Positions 1 to 7,816 of a stretch of DNA of 11,716 nt are shown one piece after another. Position 1 is the first letter of the stretch; each line of letters opens with the position of its first letter. Both the position numbers and the translations under genes were made by a program. Source of the DNA: Pelotomaculum_B sp964543575 (lineage in GTDB: Bacteria; Bacillota; Desulfotomaculia; Desulfotomaculales; Pelotomaculaceae); the NCBI GenBank assembly GCA_964543575.1, contig CAZIYV010000109.1, forward strand, positions 1 through 11,716, written 5' to 3'. The notes below the pieces were generated by a model, which worked only from the letters and a program-made list of their open reading frames with translations, had not been told where the DNA came from and searched no databases.

Positions 1-13
1 TTAAGCTAAGGCA

Positions 14-42
14 GGAAACCGCGCAAGCGGTTTCCGGTTTTT
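14..42 (+). terminator. Rho-independent terminator facing the plus strand
   Basis: A perfect 9-bp stem (GGAAACCGC at 14-22, GCGGTTTCC at 27-35) closes a GCAA loop of the GNRA type and is followed on the plus strand by GGTTTTT. On the minus strand the hairpin is followed by TGCCTTAGC with no T-run, so it does not look like the terminator of the murA transcript. It therefore suggests a plus-strand gene ending at or just left of the window edge, convergent with murA. That gene is not visible, so this part is inference. Confidence 0.7.
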
Positions 43-90
43 AGGAAAAAAAATATATTCTTGTCCCAAAAAGGCCTAAAAAAAGAGCCA

Positions 91-1350
91 CTAGTTGTGA
101 ACTCTGATAATTCTCGCCCCGAGGGTGTTATATTTTAACTCCAGCCGCTCGTAGCCGCGGTCTATATGGGATATGTTTTCAAGAATCGACCCGTTATCGG
201 CCGCCAGCGAAGCCAGTACCAGAGAAGCGCCGGCTCTCAAATCGCTTGCTTCGATATACGCCCCGCTCAGCTTTTTAACTCCCTGAACTATGGCTGACTG
301 TCCCTCCACCTTTATGTCCGCGCCCATTCGCCGCAGCTCTCCGACGTGCTTGAAACGGTTCTCAAATACCGTCTCGGTAATTACACTGGTCCCTTCGGCC
401 AGGCTCAAGAGAGCCATCATCTGCGGCTGCATATCGGTTGGAAAACCAGGATACGGCATTGTTTTTATGTCTACCGCCCTGATCCGGTCAGTCCCCATTA
501 CCCTGACGAAATCATCTCCCGTCGCAATTTCCACTCCGGCCTCACGCATTTTTGCCAGAAGTGGCTCCATATGCTCGGGAATCACGTTGACCACCGTGAC
601 ATCACCACCGGTTATGGCTGCCGCAACTAAGTGAGTACCCGCCTCTATCCGGTCCGGAATGACGCTGTGGACCACAGGTTTTAGATCACAGTTGCGTACA
701 CCCTCAATCTTTATCGTGTCAGTGCCCGCGCCTTTGATCCTGCACCCTGCTTTATTGAGAAAGTTCTGCAAATCTACCATTTCCGGCTCTTTGGCCGCGT
801 TACGAATAGTTGTTACCCCTTCGGCCAATACCGCCGCCATGATCAGGTTTTCTGTGGCGCCCACACTGGGCAAGTCGAGATGTATGTCCGCACCTGACAG
901 TTTTTCCGCCCTGGCTGATATGTATCCGTGTTTTTCCTGTATGTTTGCTCCCATAGAATGCAAACCTTTAAAGTGCAGGTTCATCGGACGGCTGCCGATC
1001 TGACAGCCACCAGGGTATGATATTTTGACTCTGCCAAACCTGCCCAGCAGGGAACCCAAAACCAGGTTTGAAGCGCGCATGCGGCGCATCAGTTCTTCAG
1101 ATATTTCTACCGATTGAATATTTGAACTGTCCACTATAATGCTGCTGCCCTCGCATACTACCCTGGCGCCAAGATAGCTCAATACATCTTTCATTACCGA
1201 AACGTCTCTTAGCCTCGGCGCCCCATGTATCACATTCTTTCCGGCGTTTAAAATACAGGCCGCCAGTATGGGCAGGGTTGCATTTTTAGAGCCGCTGGCG
1301 CTAATTGTCCCCTTTAGGCGGTTGCCACCCACAATTAAAAACTTCTGCAC
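91..1350 (-). CDS. murA: UDP-N-acetylglucosamine 1-carboxyvinyltransferase (MurA)
   Basis: MurA transfers enolpyruvate from phosphoenolpyruvate to the 3'-OH of UDP-GlcNAc, the first committed step of peptidoglycan synthesis, in the cytoplasm. The 419-residue length is normal for this two-domain EPSP-synthase-like family. Visible family residues are the SGSKNA segment at 19-24 with Lys22, the catalytic loop PGGCQIGSRP at 113-122 with Cys116 (the residue fosfomycin alkylates, so the enzyme is predicted to be of the sensitive type), PTDMQPQ at 304-310 with the likely catalytic Asp306, and DLRAGA at 370-375 with Arg372. The start is GTG at 1350, seven bases after a strong GGAGG in the 14-base gap behind murB, so the two are probably co-transcribed. 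Firmicutes often have a second MurA paralogue; which one this is cannot be decided here. It is the last gene of the minus-strand run that can be seen. Confidence 0.97.
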   Translation of the reverse strand: MQKFLIVGGNRLKGTISASGSKNATLPILAACILNAGKNVIHGAPRLRDVSVMKDVLSYLGARVVCEGSSIIVDSSNIQSVEISEELMRRMRASNLVLGSLLGRFGRVKISYPGGCQIGSRPMNLHFKGLHSMGANIQEKHGYISARAEKLSGADIHLDLPSVGATENLIMAAVLAEGVTTIRNAAKEPEMVDLQNFLNKAGCRIKGAGTDTIKIEGVRNCDLKPVVHSVIPDRIEAGTHLVAAAITGGDVTVVNVIPEHMEPLLAKMREAGVEIATGDDFVRVMGTDRIRAVDIKTMPYPGFPTDMQPQMMALLSLAEGTSVITETVFENRFKHVGELRRMGADIKVEGQSAIVQGVKKLSGAYIEASDLRAGASLVLASLAADNGSILENISHIDRGYERLELKYNTLGARIIRVHN

Positions 1351-1364
1351 GCTGTCACCTCCGC

Positions 1365-2276
1365 CTATATGTCACCGATAATCTTTACCTCCAGTTTAAG
1401 TTCTACGCCACAACAGCCAAGCACAGTTTCCCTGATTTTACTGATCAGCGCCAGCACATCCCGGGCCGAGGCCGCGCTAAGGTTAATGATGAAGTTGGCG
1501 TGCAGATCAGATACTTGAGCATCGCCAATGCGCAGCCCTTTTAATCCAGCCGCCTCGATCAAACGTCCGGCGGAGTCCCCCGGCGGGTTTTTGAAAATAC
1601 TGCCGGCGCTGGGATAGTGCAGGGGTTGGGTCGCCTTTCGTCTTCTCAAAAACTGCTCCATCTCTTTTTGAATTTCGCTTTTATCCCGGCTGCGGCAGGC
1701 AAACGAAGCCGCCACCACAATGGAAGGGTCCTGCTGCAGAATGCTGGTGCGGTAGCCAAAGCTCATCTCCTCTCTGGATCTATAGAAATACTCTCCCTCC
1801 AGACTTAACAAACTTACTTCCCGTACCAGATCGCCTATGGAAGAACCGTTGGCGCCGGCGTTCATCGCCAGTGCCCCGCCTACTACACCGGGTATACCGG
1901 CGGAAAATTCAAATCCTCCCAGGCCGGCCTGCCATGCCGCCGCGGCAATTCTGGCTAGTTTTGCCCCGGCTTCCGCTACTATTCCATCCTGTCTGGTTGT
2001 AACCGAGTCGAATCCCCTGCCCAGTTTTACAACAATACCTTTTATCCCTTGATCCGAGACTAAAAGATTGGTGCCGGCGCCGATCACGGTTAAAGGCAAA
2101 CCGCGCCTGTGCGCGTAAGATACCACCAACCTTAAATCTTCGCGCCCGGATGGTTCCACAAAAATCTCTGAAGGCCCGCCGATACGCCAACTGGTATATT
2201 TTTTCATCAACTCGCCGGCCCTCACCCGTCCGGGCATCATTACCAGCAATTCATGGCAAAAGGCCGAATCAACCAA
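1365..2276 (-). CDS. murB: UDP-N-acetylenolpyruvoylglucosamine reductase (MurB, type IIa)
   Basis: MurB is a cytoplasmic FAD enzyme that uses NADPH to reduce the enolpyruvyl group made by MurA, giving UDP-MurNAc. The 303-residue length fits the shorter type II form common in Firmicutes. The FAD-binding region contains TSWRIGGP (28-35) and VIGAGTNLLVSDQGIKG (64-80), followed by SAGIPGVVGGALAMNAGA (125-142). Likely active-site residues are Arg176 in FGYRTS, Ser226 in PSAGSIFKNP (the proton donor in the family) and Glu296 in the C-terminal LEVKIIG. The start is TTG at 2276, overlapping the end of murC by eight bases; AAAGGAG lies ten bases upstream inside murC. The Met-Met at residues 13-14 is a possible later start with no comparable ribosome site. 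The overlap suggests translational coupling to murC. Confidence 0.96.
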   Translation of the reverse strand: MVDSAFCHELLVMMPGRVRAGELMKKYTSWRIGGPSEIFVEPSGREDLRLVVSYAHRRGLPLTVIGAGTNLLVSDQGIKGIVVKLGRGFDSVTTRQDGIVAEAGAKLARIAAAAWQAGLGGFEFSAGIPGVVGGALAMNAGANGSSIGDLVREVSLLSLEGEYFYRSREEMSFGYRTSILQQDPSIVVAASFACRSRDKSEIQKEMEQFLRRRKATQPLHYPSAGSIFKNPPGDSAGRLIEAAGLKGLRIGDAQVSDLHANFIINLSAASARDVLALISKIRETVLGCCGVELKLEVKIIGDI

Positions 2277-3654
2277 TGTTTTGACGCTCCTTTAGCCGGT
2301 CAACCAACTCAACACCCGCATTCCAGATATCACCGGCTCCCATAGTTAAAATCACATCACCGGGTCGGGCTGTCCGGGCAAGATAATCTACTATTTCCTG
2401 CCTGGTTGGCAGGTAAATCGCCTCACGGCCATCATGTTTTTCAATAGCTGAGATTATTGTCCTGGCAGAAACCCCCTCTATCGGACGTTCACCGGCGCTG
2501 TAAATATCGCTGACAATCACCACGTCAGCATCTTTGAAGGCCTCCCCGAAGCGCTCGCCAAGTATGGAAGTCCTGGTATAGCGGTGAGGTTGAAAAACAC
2601 CCACAACTCTTCCTGTTTTCACTTGAAGCGCAGCTCTCAGGGTAGCTTTGATTTCCGTAGGATGATGGGCATAATCGTCAATAACCTTGATGCCGTTAAC
2701 TTCACCTGTCAACTGGAATCTTCGGCCTGCTCCTTTAAAGCTCTTCAGGGCGGCAGTTATATCTTCCATCACCAGGCCGATAAACCTGCCTACCGCTACT
2801 ACGGCCAGCGCGTTGGAAAGGTTATGCCTGCCCGGCACAGAGAGTTCCAGGACGCCTAAATAAAGTCCCTGGTAATAAACGTCACCTGAGGTCAACTGCC
2901 CGTTGAGCCGGATGTTCTTCATGGTATAATCCGCCTGGGGATTATCAAGAGCGTAAGTCTGACAGGGACGGTCGAATTCTTCCATCTGCTTTCTTATTCC
3001 GGGGTCGTCAAGACATACTACCGCCAGTCCGCTGTCGGGAACTTTAGCCAAAAACTCACTAAAAGCGGCTGCTATGTTTTCCTCGCACTTGTAATAATCG
3101 AGGTGATCATCTTCGATGTTGGTTATAACTTCAATAAATGGATCCAGTTTCAGAAAAGAACCATCACTCTCGTCAGCTTCCGCTACTATGTACTCTCCCT
3201 TGCCTAACTTGGCATTCCCGCCTATATATGTCAATTCACCTCCGATAACAATGGTGGGATCAAGTTTATTTTTTTCAAGCATCAGGGCGGCCATCGAAGT
3301 AGTTGTGGTTTTTCCGTGAGCTCCGGCAATGGCTATTCCTTTTTGCCTGCTCATCAACCAGGCCAGCATCTCACTACGGTGTACAACAGACAGGCCTCTC
3401 TTTTTGGCTTCAACCAGTTCCGCGTTGTCTGGAGGAATGGCCGTTGAGGCTACCACCAGATCAGCGTTACCCAGGTTCTCCCCTTTATGCCCGGTATAGC
3501 AGGCAACCCCAAGGGCTTCCAGCCTTTCAGTAGTAGCCGAGGGTCTCAGGTCCGATCCGGTGACCCGGTAACCTAACCCCAGCATGATCATGGCGATGCC
3601 GTTCATCCCTGAGCCGCCAATTCCAATAAAATGAACATGCTGCGTACTCTGCAC
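2269..3654 (-). CDS. murC: UDP-N-acetylmuramate--L-alanine ligase (MurC)
   Basis: MurC adds L-alanine to UDP-MurNAc with ATP, the first peptide step. All three Mur-ligase domains are present in 461 residues, a usual length. The N-terminal Rossmann-like domain begins FIGIGGSGMNGIA (9-21). The ATP loop is GAHGKTTTTS (111-120). EADESDGSF (159-167) and NIEDDHLDYY (179-188) lie in the central catalytic domain. GRHNLSNALA (275-284) and IDDYAHHPTEI (325-335) mark the approach to and start of the C-terminal domain. HHPTEI is typical of MurC rather than MurD, MurE or MurF. The start is GTG at 3654, with GGGAG nine bases upstream. An ATG at 3661 is out of frame and only two bases from that site, so it is unlikely to be used. 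The 3' end overlaps murB by eight bases. A 225-base gap with a possible promoter precedes the gene. Confidence 0.97.
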   Translation of the reverse strand: MQSTQHVHFIGIGGSGMNGIAMIMLGLGYRVTGSDLRPSATTERLEALGVACYTGHKGENLGNADLVVASTAIPPDNAELVEAKKRGLSVVHRSEMLAWLMSRQKGIAIAGAHGKTTTTSMAALMLEKNKLDPTIVIGGELTYIGGNAKLGKGEYIVAEADESDGSFLKLDPFIEVITNIEDDHLDYYKCEENIAAAFSEFLAKVPDSGLAVVCLDDPGIRKQMEEFDRPCQTYALDNPQADYTMKNIRLNGQLTSGDVYYQGLYLGVLELSVPGRHNLSNALAVVAVGRFIGLVMEDITAALKSFKGAGRRFQLTGEVNGIKVIDDYAHHPTEIKATLRAALQVKTGRVVGVFQPHRYTRTSILGERFGEAFKDADVVIVSDIYSAGERPIEGVSARTIISAIEKHDGREAIYLPTRQEIVDYLARTARPGDVILTMGAGDIWNAGVELVDRLKERQNIG

Positions 3655-3807
3655 TGATCATATCTCCCTTCCGTGCCGAATATAAGAATGACTTAATATG
3701 AAAATCCTGGTATTACCGGCGATGATATCAGATCTCAGGAAAAATTAGTCTATTATTTACTGTTTTTGGACTTATTAGAGGCTCAGGCAGTACTTATTGT
3801 GCTTTAT

Positions 3808-3844
3808 CGCTTAAATCATAGAATATACTATGCATGCCTTACAA
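3808..3844 (-). promoter_or_regulatory. Candidate SigA-type promoter upstream of murC, with a small dyad
   Basis: Read on the minus strand, TTGTAA (3844-3839) and TATGAT (3820-3815) are separated by 18 bases, a 4/6 and 5/6 match to the vegetative TTGACA/TATAAT boxes. Transcription would start near 3808 and give a leader of about 150 bases before the murC GTG. The perfect inverted repeat CATAG/CTATG with a six-base AATATA centre (3817-3832) overlaps the -10 box and spacer and could be an operator. The rest of the 3655-3879 gap contains no ORF with a ribosome site and no clear terminator for murG. The promoter call is by eye in AT-rich sequence. Confidence 0.35.
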
Positions 3845-3879
3845 ATGGTGTTACATCATCTAATGACGAGCCTGTCCCA

Positions 3880-5001
3880 CTACTTATCAGGTTTCTTGAG
3901 CAATTCATCCACACAATCTATTATATCTTCAAGAGCTCTCTTTCTGCCCATTTTTTTACTGGCCAGGGCCATGGCCGACAATCTATCACGGGCAACAAGC
4001 AGTTCCGCTATCATATTTCCCAGTTGATCCCCGTCCAGTTGGCTGTCCAGAACCACTTGCGCGGCGCCCTCTTTTTCCAAAGCACGGGCGTTATACTCCT
4101 GGTGGTTTTCTGAAGCATATGGATAGGGAACTAAAATCGAAGGAATTCCCAGGGCTGTCAGCTCAGCCAGTGTTGCGGCGCCGGACCTGCTGATAACCAG
4201 ATCAGCAGCCACCAGAACTTCCTGCATATTATAGACATAAGACATGACTCTAAGGTTCTCAGCTTTAGCCGGATCTATTCCAGCGGCCGCGCAGTCGCGC
4301 AGGAATTCCTCATAACCAGCGGTTCCGGTTATATGAATAAGGAATAGGCGTTGATCATCCGCAAACAGCTTGATTACTTTTACCATAGCTTTATTGATCG
4401 TACGAGCGCCCCGGCTTCCCCCAAAGGAAAGCAAAACAAATCGGCCTTTTCCTATACCCAGATTAATTAAGGCCGCCTGTTTATCCGCCTGCAAAACTTC
4501 CGGACGTACCGGCAGGCCGGTCAGTCTGATTTTTTTTTGCCGCGGAAAGTACTTTTCTGAAGCGGCAAAAGTAACGGCTACCCTGGCAGCAAAACGTGAA
4601 AGCAACCGGTTGGTCAAACCGGGCAGTGCGTTTTGCTCGTGAATCAAAGTGGGGATCCTCTGCAAGGCCGCCGCCAGGATTACCGGCCCGCAGACATAAC
4701 CACCGGTTCCAATCACGACATCAGGACGCCGCGACCGGATCACCCTGCCCACCTGGCACAACCCCCGGCCGGCCTGCCATATGGCCAAAAGGTTGCGAGG
4801 CGACAGGTTCCTCTGTAAACCTGTGGCGTCAATACCTTTAAAAGGAATTCCCTCATTCGGAACAATATCGGCCTCCATACCCTTTGATGTTCCGATATAT
4901 AGAATTTCGGCTTCGGCGTACCTGTCTCTAAGTCCCCTGATAATAGCCAGGGCCGGATAAATATGCCCGCCGGTACCGCCGCCCGCTACTATAAAACGCA
5001 A
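3880..5001 (-). CDS. murG: Lipid II synthase, UDP-GlcNAc:lipid I GlcNAc transferase (MurG)
   Basis: MurG is a peripheral GT-B fold glycosyltransferase on the inner face of the membrane that moves GlcNAc from UDP-GlcNAc to lipid I, giving lipid II. From the chosen start it is 373 residues, normal for the family. The N-terminal glycine-rich loop AGGGTGGHIYPA is at 6-17, IGTGGYVCGP at 97-106, HEQNALPGLTNR at 121-132 and the second G-loop LSFGGSRGAR at 191-200. The C-terminal donor-binding part holds SRSGAATLAEL (271-281) and PYPYASENHQ (292-301). I choose TTG at 5001, which gives the usual beginning (M)RFIVAGGGTGGH, with AAGGAG nine bases upstream. Another in-frame TTG at 5010 would add three residues but directly abuts that ribosome site. 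The gap to the upstream SEDS gene is 55 bases. Confidence 0.96.
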   Translation of the reverse strand: MRFIVAGGGTGGHIYPALAIIRGLRDRYAEAEILYIGTSKGMEADIVPNEGIPFKGIDATGLQRNLSPRNLLAIWQAGRGLCQVGRVIRSRRPDVVIGTGGYVCGPVILAAALQRIPTLIHEQNALPGLTNRLLSRFAARVAVTFAASEKYFPRQKKIRLTGLPVRPEVLQADKQAALINLGIGKGRFVLLSFGGSRGARTINKAMVKVIKLFADDQRLFLIHITGTAGYEEFLRDCAAAGIDPAKAENLRVMSYVYNMQEVLVAADLVISRSGAATLAELTALGIPSILVPYPYASENHQEYNARALEKEGAAQVVLDSQLDGDQLGNMIAELLVARDRLSAMALASKKMGRKRALEDIIDCVDELLKKPDK

Positions 5002-5056
5002 CTGATCCAACTCCTTGCTGTAACCACTATTCCACCGGTCAGCTTAAGTATCCTTC

Positions 5057-6160
5057 TTAGCGGGTAGTGGTAAATCGTGAGATGTTAAGCAGGATTCCCA
5101 CCGCGGTCATGGTAAAAAGCAATGAGGTGCCGCCAGAACTGATAAACGGCAGGGGGATGCCGGTCACCGGCAGGGACCCTGTGACAACACCTATGTTGAT
5201 AATAGCCTGCACCCCAACCCAGGCCGTAATCCCCGTGGCCAGCAGGCTGGCAAAAGGATCTTGTGATGTAACCGCAATTTTTATACCCCGCCAGATGAAC
5301 AGCATAAAAAGCATGATTACCAGAGCTGCTCCAATGAAGCCTAGTTCTTCACCGATTATGGCAAAAATAAAGTCGGTGTGGCTCTCGGGAAGATACAGGA
5401 ATTTTTGCTTGCTCTGGCCCAGGCCCAGCCCAAAAAGCCCCCCTGAGCCAATAGCGTAAAGTCCCTGAATAATATGAAAGCCGGTACCCTGCGGGTCAGC
5501 CCAGGGATCCAGAAAAGCTAAAAACCTCTGCATGCGGTATGGCTTCATAACGATGGCAAATCCTATCGCCACCAGCCCGGCCAGACCAATGCCGCCAAGA
5601 TGAGACATTCTGGCGCCGGCCGCAAAGATCATCACAAAAACTATTCCCGCCAGGGACATGGCCGTCCCCAGGTCAGGCTGAAGCAGGATCAGCCCGGCGG
5701 CAAAAAGCAATACCATCAGATATGGCAGGACGCCCCTGGTAAAAACCTTCACTCTTTCCTTTTCCCTGGCTAACCCGTAGGCAGTGAAAATGATGATACA
5801 GAGTTTTACCAGCTCAGCGGGAGCGAAAGGTATCGGTCCGACACCAATCCAGCGCCGGGCGCCGTTCACCTCCCGGCCGATGCCGGGAATTAAAACAAGA
5901 GCCAATAAGACAAAGGCAATGATCAAAGCAGGTCCAATGTAGCGCTTCAGGCGCCAGTAGTCGTAATTTAGAGCCACCAGCATCGCGGCAATGCCCATGG
6001 CGGCCCAGAGCAACTGCCTCTTAAAGAAGTAAAAGCTGTCATTATAGTCAATCAGGGTTTTGTACTCACTGGCGCTCAAGACCATAATCACCCCGAGACT
6101 GAGCAGGCTCATAACAGTTAAAAAAAGCACAAAGTCAGGAGATTTTTTTCTTATTGGCAT
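5057..6160 (-). CDS. spoVE: SEDS-family peptidoglycan glycosyltransferase (SpoVE/FtsW type)
   Basis: This is a polytopic membrane protein of the SEDS family, which polymerises lipid II into glycan strands together with a class B penicillin-binding protein. It is 367 residues with about ten hydrophobic segments, the first at roughly 11-29, and a short basic N-terminus. Family signatures are NGARRWIGVGPIPFAPAELV (99-118), QPDLGTA (161-167), LPESHTDFIFAIIGEELGF (257-275), which contains the conserved functional Asp263, and PVTGIPLPFISSGGTSL (331-347). Position between murD and murG is where Bacillus-like clusters carry spoVE and many other bacteria carry ftsW. Sequence alone does not tell whether it works in sporulation cortex synthesis, division or both, so the symbol is by position. 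The ATG at 6160 has GGGGG seven bases upstream. Confidence 0.9.
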   Translation of the reverse strand: MPIRKKSPDFVLFLTVMSLLSLGVIMVLSASEYKTLIDYNDSFYFFKRQLLWAAMGIAAMLVALNYDYWRLKRYIGPALIIAFVLLALVLIPGIGREVNGARRWIGVGPIPFAPAELVKLCIIIFTAYGLAREKERVKVFTRGVLPYLMVLLFAAGLILLQPDLGTAMSLAGIVFVMIFAAGARMSHLGGIGLAGLVAIGFAIVMKPYRMQRFLAFLDPWADPQGTGFHIIQGLYAIGSGGLFGLGLGQSKQKFLYLPESHTDFIFAIIGEELGFIGAALVIMLFMLFIWRGIKIAVTSQDPFASLLATGITAWVGVQAIINIGVVTGSLPVTGIPLPFISSGGTSLLFTMTAVGILLNISRFTTTR

Positions 6161-6216
6161 CTCTGTTCCCCCTAATTATTACAAGGGCTTTTAAACATAT
6201 ATGATCAAATATATTC

Positions 6217-7581
6217 TCATACCATTTCTTTTAGGCCAAGCACTGTCTTTTTAAATAATTCCCCGCGCACTTCGTAACTTTTAAACATATCCCAGCTGGC
6301 GCAGGCCGGGGATAAAAGCACAATCTCACCTGGCCTGGCGGCCTGGTGAGCCAGGATGACCGCCTCCTCAAAATCACCGGCAAACTGAATATTGGTAAAA
6401 CCTTTTGTTTTTGCGGCATCGGCGATCAGGTCGGCGCTCTGCCCGAGGACTACCAGAACCCTGGCTTTTTCCTTAACCTTTGCGGCAAACTCACCAAAAT
6501 CGCTGCCCTTGTTCTTGCCGCCCGCAATTAAAACTATCGGTTCTTCATATGCTTCAAGCGCCTTGATCGAAGCGTCAGGGTTTGTTCCCTTGGAATCGTT
6601 AACATATCTGACACCGTTGATCTCCGCGACAAATTCAAGCCGGTGGGAAACCCCTTTAAATGTTCTTAAAGTACCGGCTAAAACAGTGGTTTCAACTTTC
6701 ATCGCTTTGACCACTGCCACCGCCGCCAGGGCGTTTTCAAGGTTATGCGCGCCCGGGATACCCAGTTCACCAACCCCACAAATTATCTCCGGTCCCTGGT
6801 CCAGATCCGCTATAATTTTCCCCTCACGCACGAAAACTCCACCCGGCAATACCCGGCGCCTGCTGAAAAAAATCAGCTTTCCGCCTGTTTTATTCCCCAG
6901 CGCGGCAGTTAGTGGATCATCGTAATTAAGTACAGTGTAATCACAGGCGTCCTGGTTAGTAAATATCCTGGCTTTGGCCCAGGCGTAATTCTCCATGCTG
7001 CCGTGCCTGTCCAGATGGTCAGGGGTAATGTTCAGGATAGCCGCCACTTTTGGTTTAAAAGTGCTGGTAGTTTCCAGCTGAAAGCTGGAAACCTCGGCTA
7101 CAATCAGGCTGTTCGCGCCGTACCGTTCCACTTCAGTCACCAGTGGAAGGCCGATGTTGCCCCCGACCAGTGTATCTCTGCCGGCATTTTTGAAAATCTC
7201 ACCAATTAAGGTAGTGGTGGTGGTCTTGCCGTTTGTCCCGGTAATGGCTACAAATGGCGCCCTGGTGAAATGATAGGCCATTTCAAGCTCACCCGTAACC
7301 GGAATGCCGTGTTCTTGTGCCTGGCTGACAGGTTCAATCGCCAGTGGCACACCGGGACTCATCACCACCAGGTCAAAAGCTCCTCGTTCAACCACCGGAT
7401 AACCGCCCAGAATGATCTCAACTCCCGCGGCCTTCAGCTGTTCCAGCTCACCGCCCGGATAGGAGGGACTGCCGGCATCGGCCAGGACCGCACAGGCTTT
7501 TTTAGCCGCGAGAAAGCGGGAAACAGCCAGTCCACTCTTACCAGCCCCGATTACCAGTACTTTCTTGCCTTGAAGTTCCAA
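6217..7581 (-). CDS. murD: UDP-N-acetylmuramoyl-L-alanine--D-glutamate ligase (MurD)
   Basis: MurD is the cytoplasmic ATP-dependent ligase that adds D-glutamate to UDP-MurNAc-L-Ala. All 454 residues fit the family. The N-terminal UDP-binding domain has VLVIGAGKSGLAVSRFL (8-24), the ATP loop is GTNGKTTTTT (115-124), and the central domain contains GGNIG (140-144), EVSSFQLE (163-170) and NITPDHLDRH (184-193). GAHNLENALAA (277-287) leads to the C-terminal domain with NDSKGTNPDA (328-337), LIAGGKNKG (351-359) and LLSPACASWDMFKSYEVRG (422-440). SSFQLE and the C-terminal SPACASWD are typical of MurD. The start is TTG at 7581 with GGAGG eleven bases upstream, rather far. An out-of-frame ATG at 7588 sits between them and would encode only 16 residues. 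No other in-frame start gives the conserved N-terminus. The upstream gap is filled with repeats. Confidence 0.96.
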   Translation of the reverse strand: MELQGKKVLVIGAGKSGLAVSRFLAAKKACAVLADAGSPSYPGGELEQLKAAGVEIILGGYPVVERGAFDLVVMSPGVPLAIEPVSQAQEHGIPVTGELEMAYHFTRAPFVAITGTNGKTTTTTLIGEIFKNAGRDTLVGGNIGLPLVTEVERYGANSLIVAEVSSFQLETTSTFKPKVAAILNITPDHLDRHGSMENYAWAKARIFTNQDACDYTVLNYDDPLTAALGNKTGGKLIFFSRRRVLPGGVFVREGKIIADLDQGPEIICGVGELGIPGAHNLENALAAVAVVKAMKVETTVLAGTLRTFKGVSHRLEFVAEINGVRYVNDSKGTNPDASIKALEAYEEPIVLIAGGKNKGSDFGEFAAKVKEKARVLVVLGQSADLIADAAKTKGFTNIQFAGDFEEAVILAHQAARPGEIVLLSPACASWDMFKSYEVRGELFKKTVLGLKEMV

Positions 7582-7605
7582 TACGCATCTACCCTCCGAA
7601 ATAGT

Positions 7606-7626
7606 AGTGGGACGTGGGATTTGGGC
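7606..7626 (+). repeat. Heptamer array E (AGTGGGA-CGTGGGA, plus-strand sense)
   Basis: Two clear 7-base units, AGTGGGA (7606-7612) and CGTGGGA (7613-7619), are followed by a decayed third, TTTGGGC (7620-7626). The units match the CGTGRGA consensus of four other arrays in the window. The first two units, 14 bases, match the reverse complement of 7793-7806 with one mismatch, so the two ends of the gap form an inverted repeat. Confidence 0.75.
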
Positions 7627-7712
7627 ATTCCCCCGGGTCTATTGACTCAGAATCCATCCCTCATCTAACGTCTGCGACCAGGGACTAAAACAAAGTGAGA
7701 ATTTTATTGGTT

Positions 7713-7744
7713 ACAAAAACTTGTCCGGATGAATCCGGACCTAC
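7713..7744 (-). repeat. REP-like palindromic element 1
   Basis: GTCCGGATGAATCCGGAC (7723-7740) is a perfect 8-bp stem with a two-base loop. Read on the minus strand it is preceded by GTAG and followed by AAG. Two other copies at 10312-10337 and 10448-10472 share the GTAG edge, the 8+2+8 architecture and the central CG of each arm but differ at two stem positions in paired, compensating ways. The sequence TATTGGTTACA at 7705-7715 next to it matches TATTGCTTACA next to element 2 in 10 of 11 bases. Confidence 0.8.
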
Positions 7745-7770
7745 ATTTACCTGTAAAGGTCCAATGACGC

Positions 7771-7816
7771 TTCACACGTCTCAAATCTCACGTCTCACGT
7801 CCCACTTCTCACGTCA
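7771..7816 (-). repeat. Heptamer array D (TCTCACG units, minus-strand sense)
   Basis: Tandem 7-base units run in register: TCTCAAA (7779-7785), TCTCACG (7786-7792), TCTCACG (7793-7799), TCCCACT (7800-7806) and TCTCACG (7807-7813), with a decayed edge TTCACACG at 7771-7778. This is the reverse complement of the CGTGRGA unit in array E. The array ends three bases from the mraY stop codon, so it lies in the 3' end of the mraY message. Confidence 0.85.

Noticed and set aside
58..90. Intrinsic terminator for the murA transcript in the T-rich minus strand just after the stop
   Set aside because: T-runs are present, but I see no stable hairpin before them; only a short AGGCCT palindrome.
3766..4113. 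Plus-strand open frame of 115 codons over the murG 3' end
   Set aside because: Most of it is antisense to conserved murG codons and no convincing ribosome site precedes it.
6161..6216. Possible SigE or SigA promoter and AT-rich dyad around TGATCA before spoVE
   Set aside because: No -35/-10 pair with proper spacing could be made (TTGATC has no good -10 at 16-18 bases), and the dyad arms match poorly.
7606..7816. Repeat arrays as a CRISPR locus
   Set aside because: Units are 7 bases in direct tandem with no spacers, and no cas gene is present.
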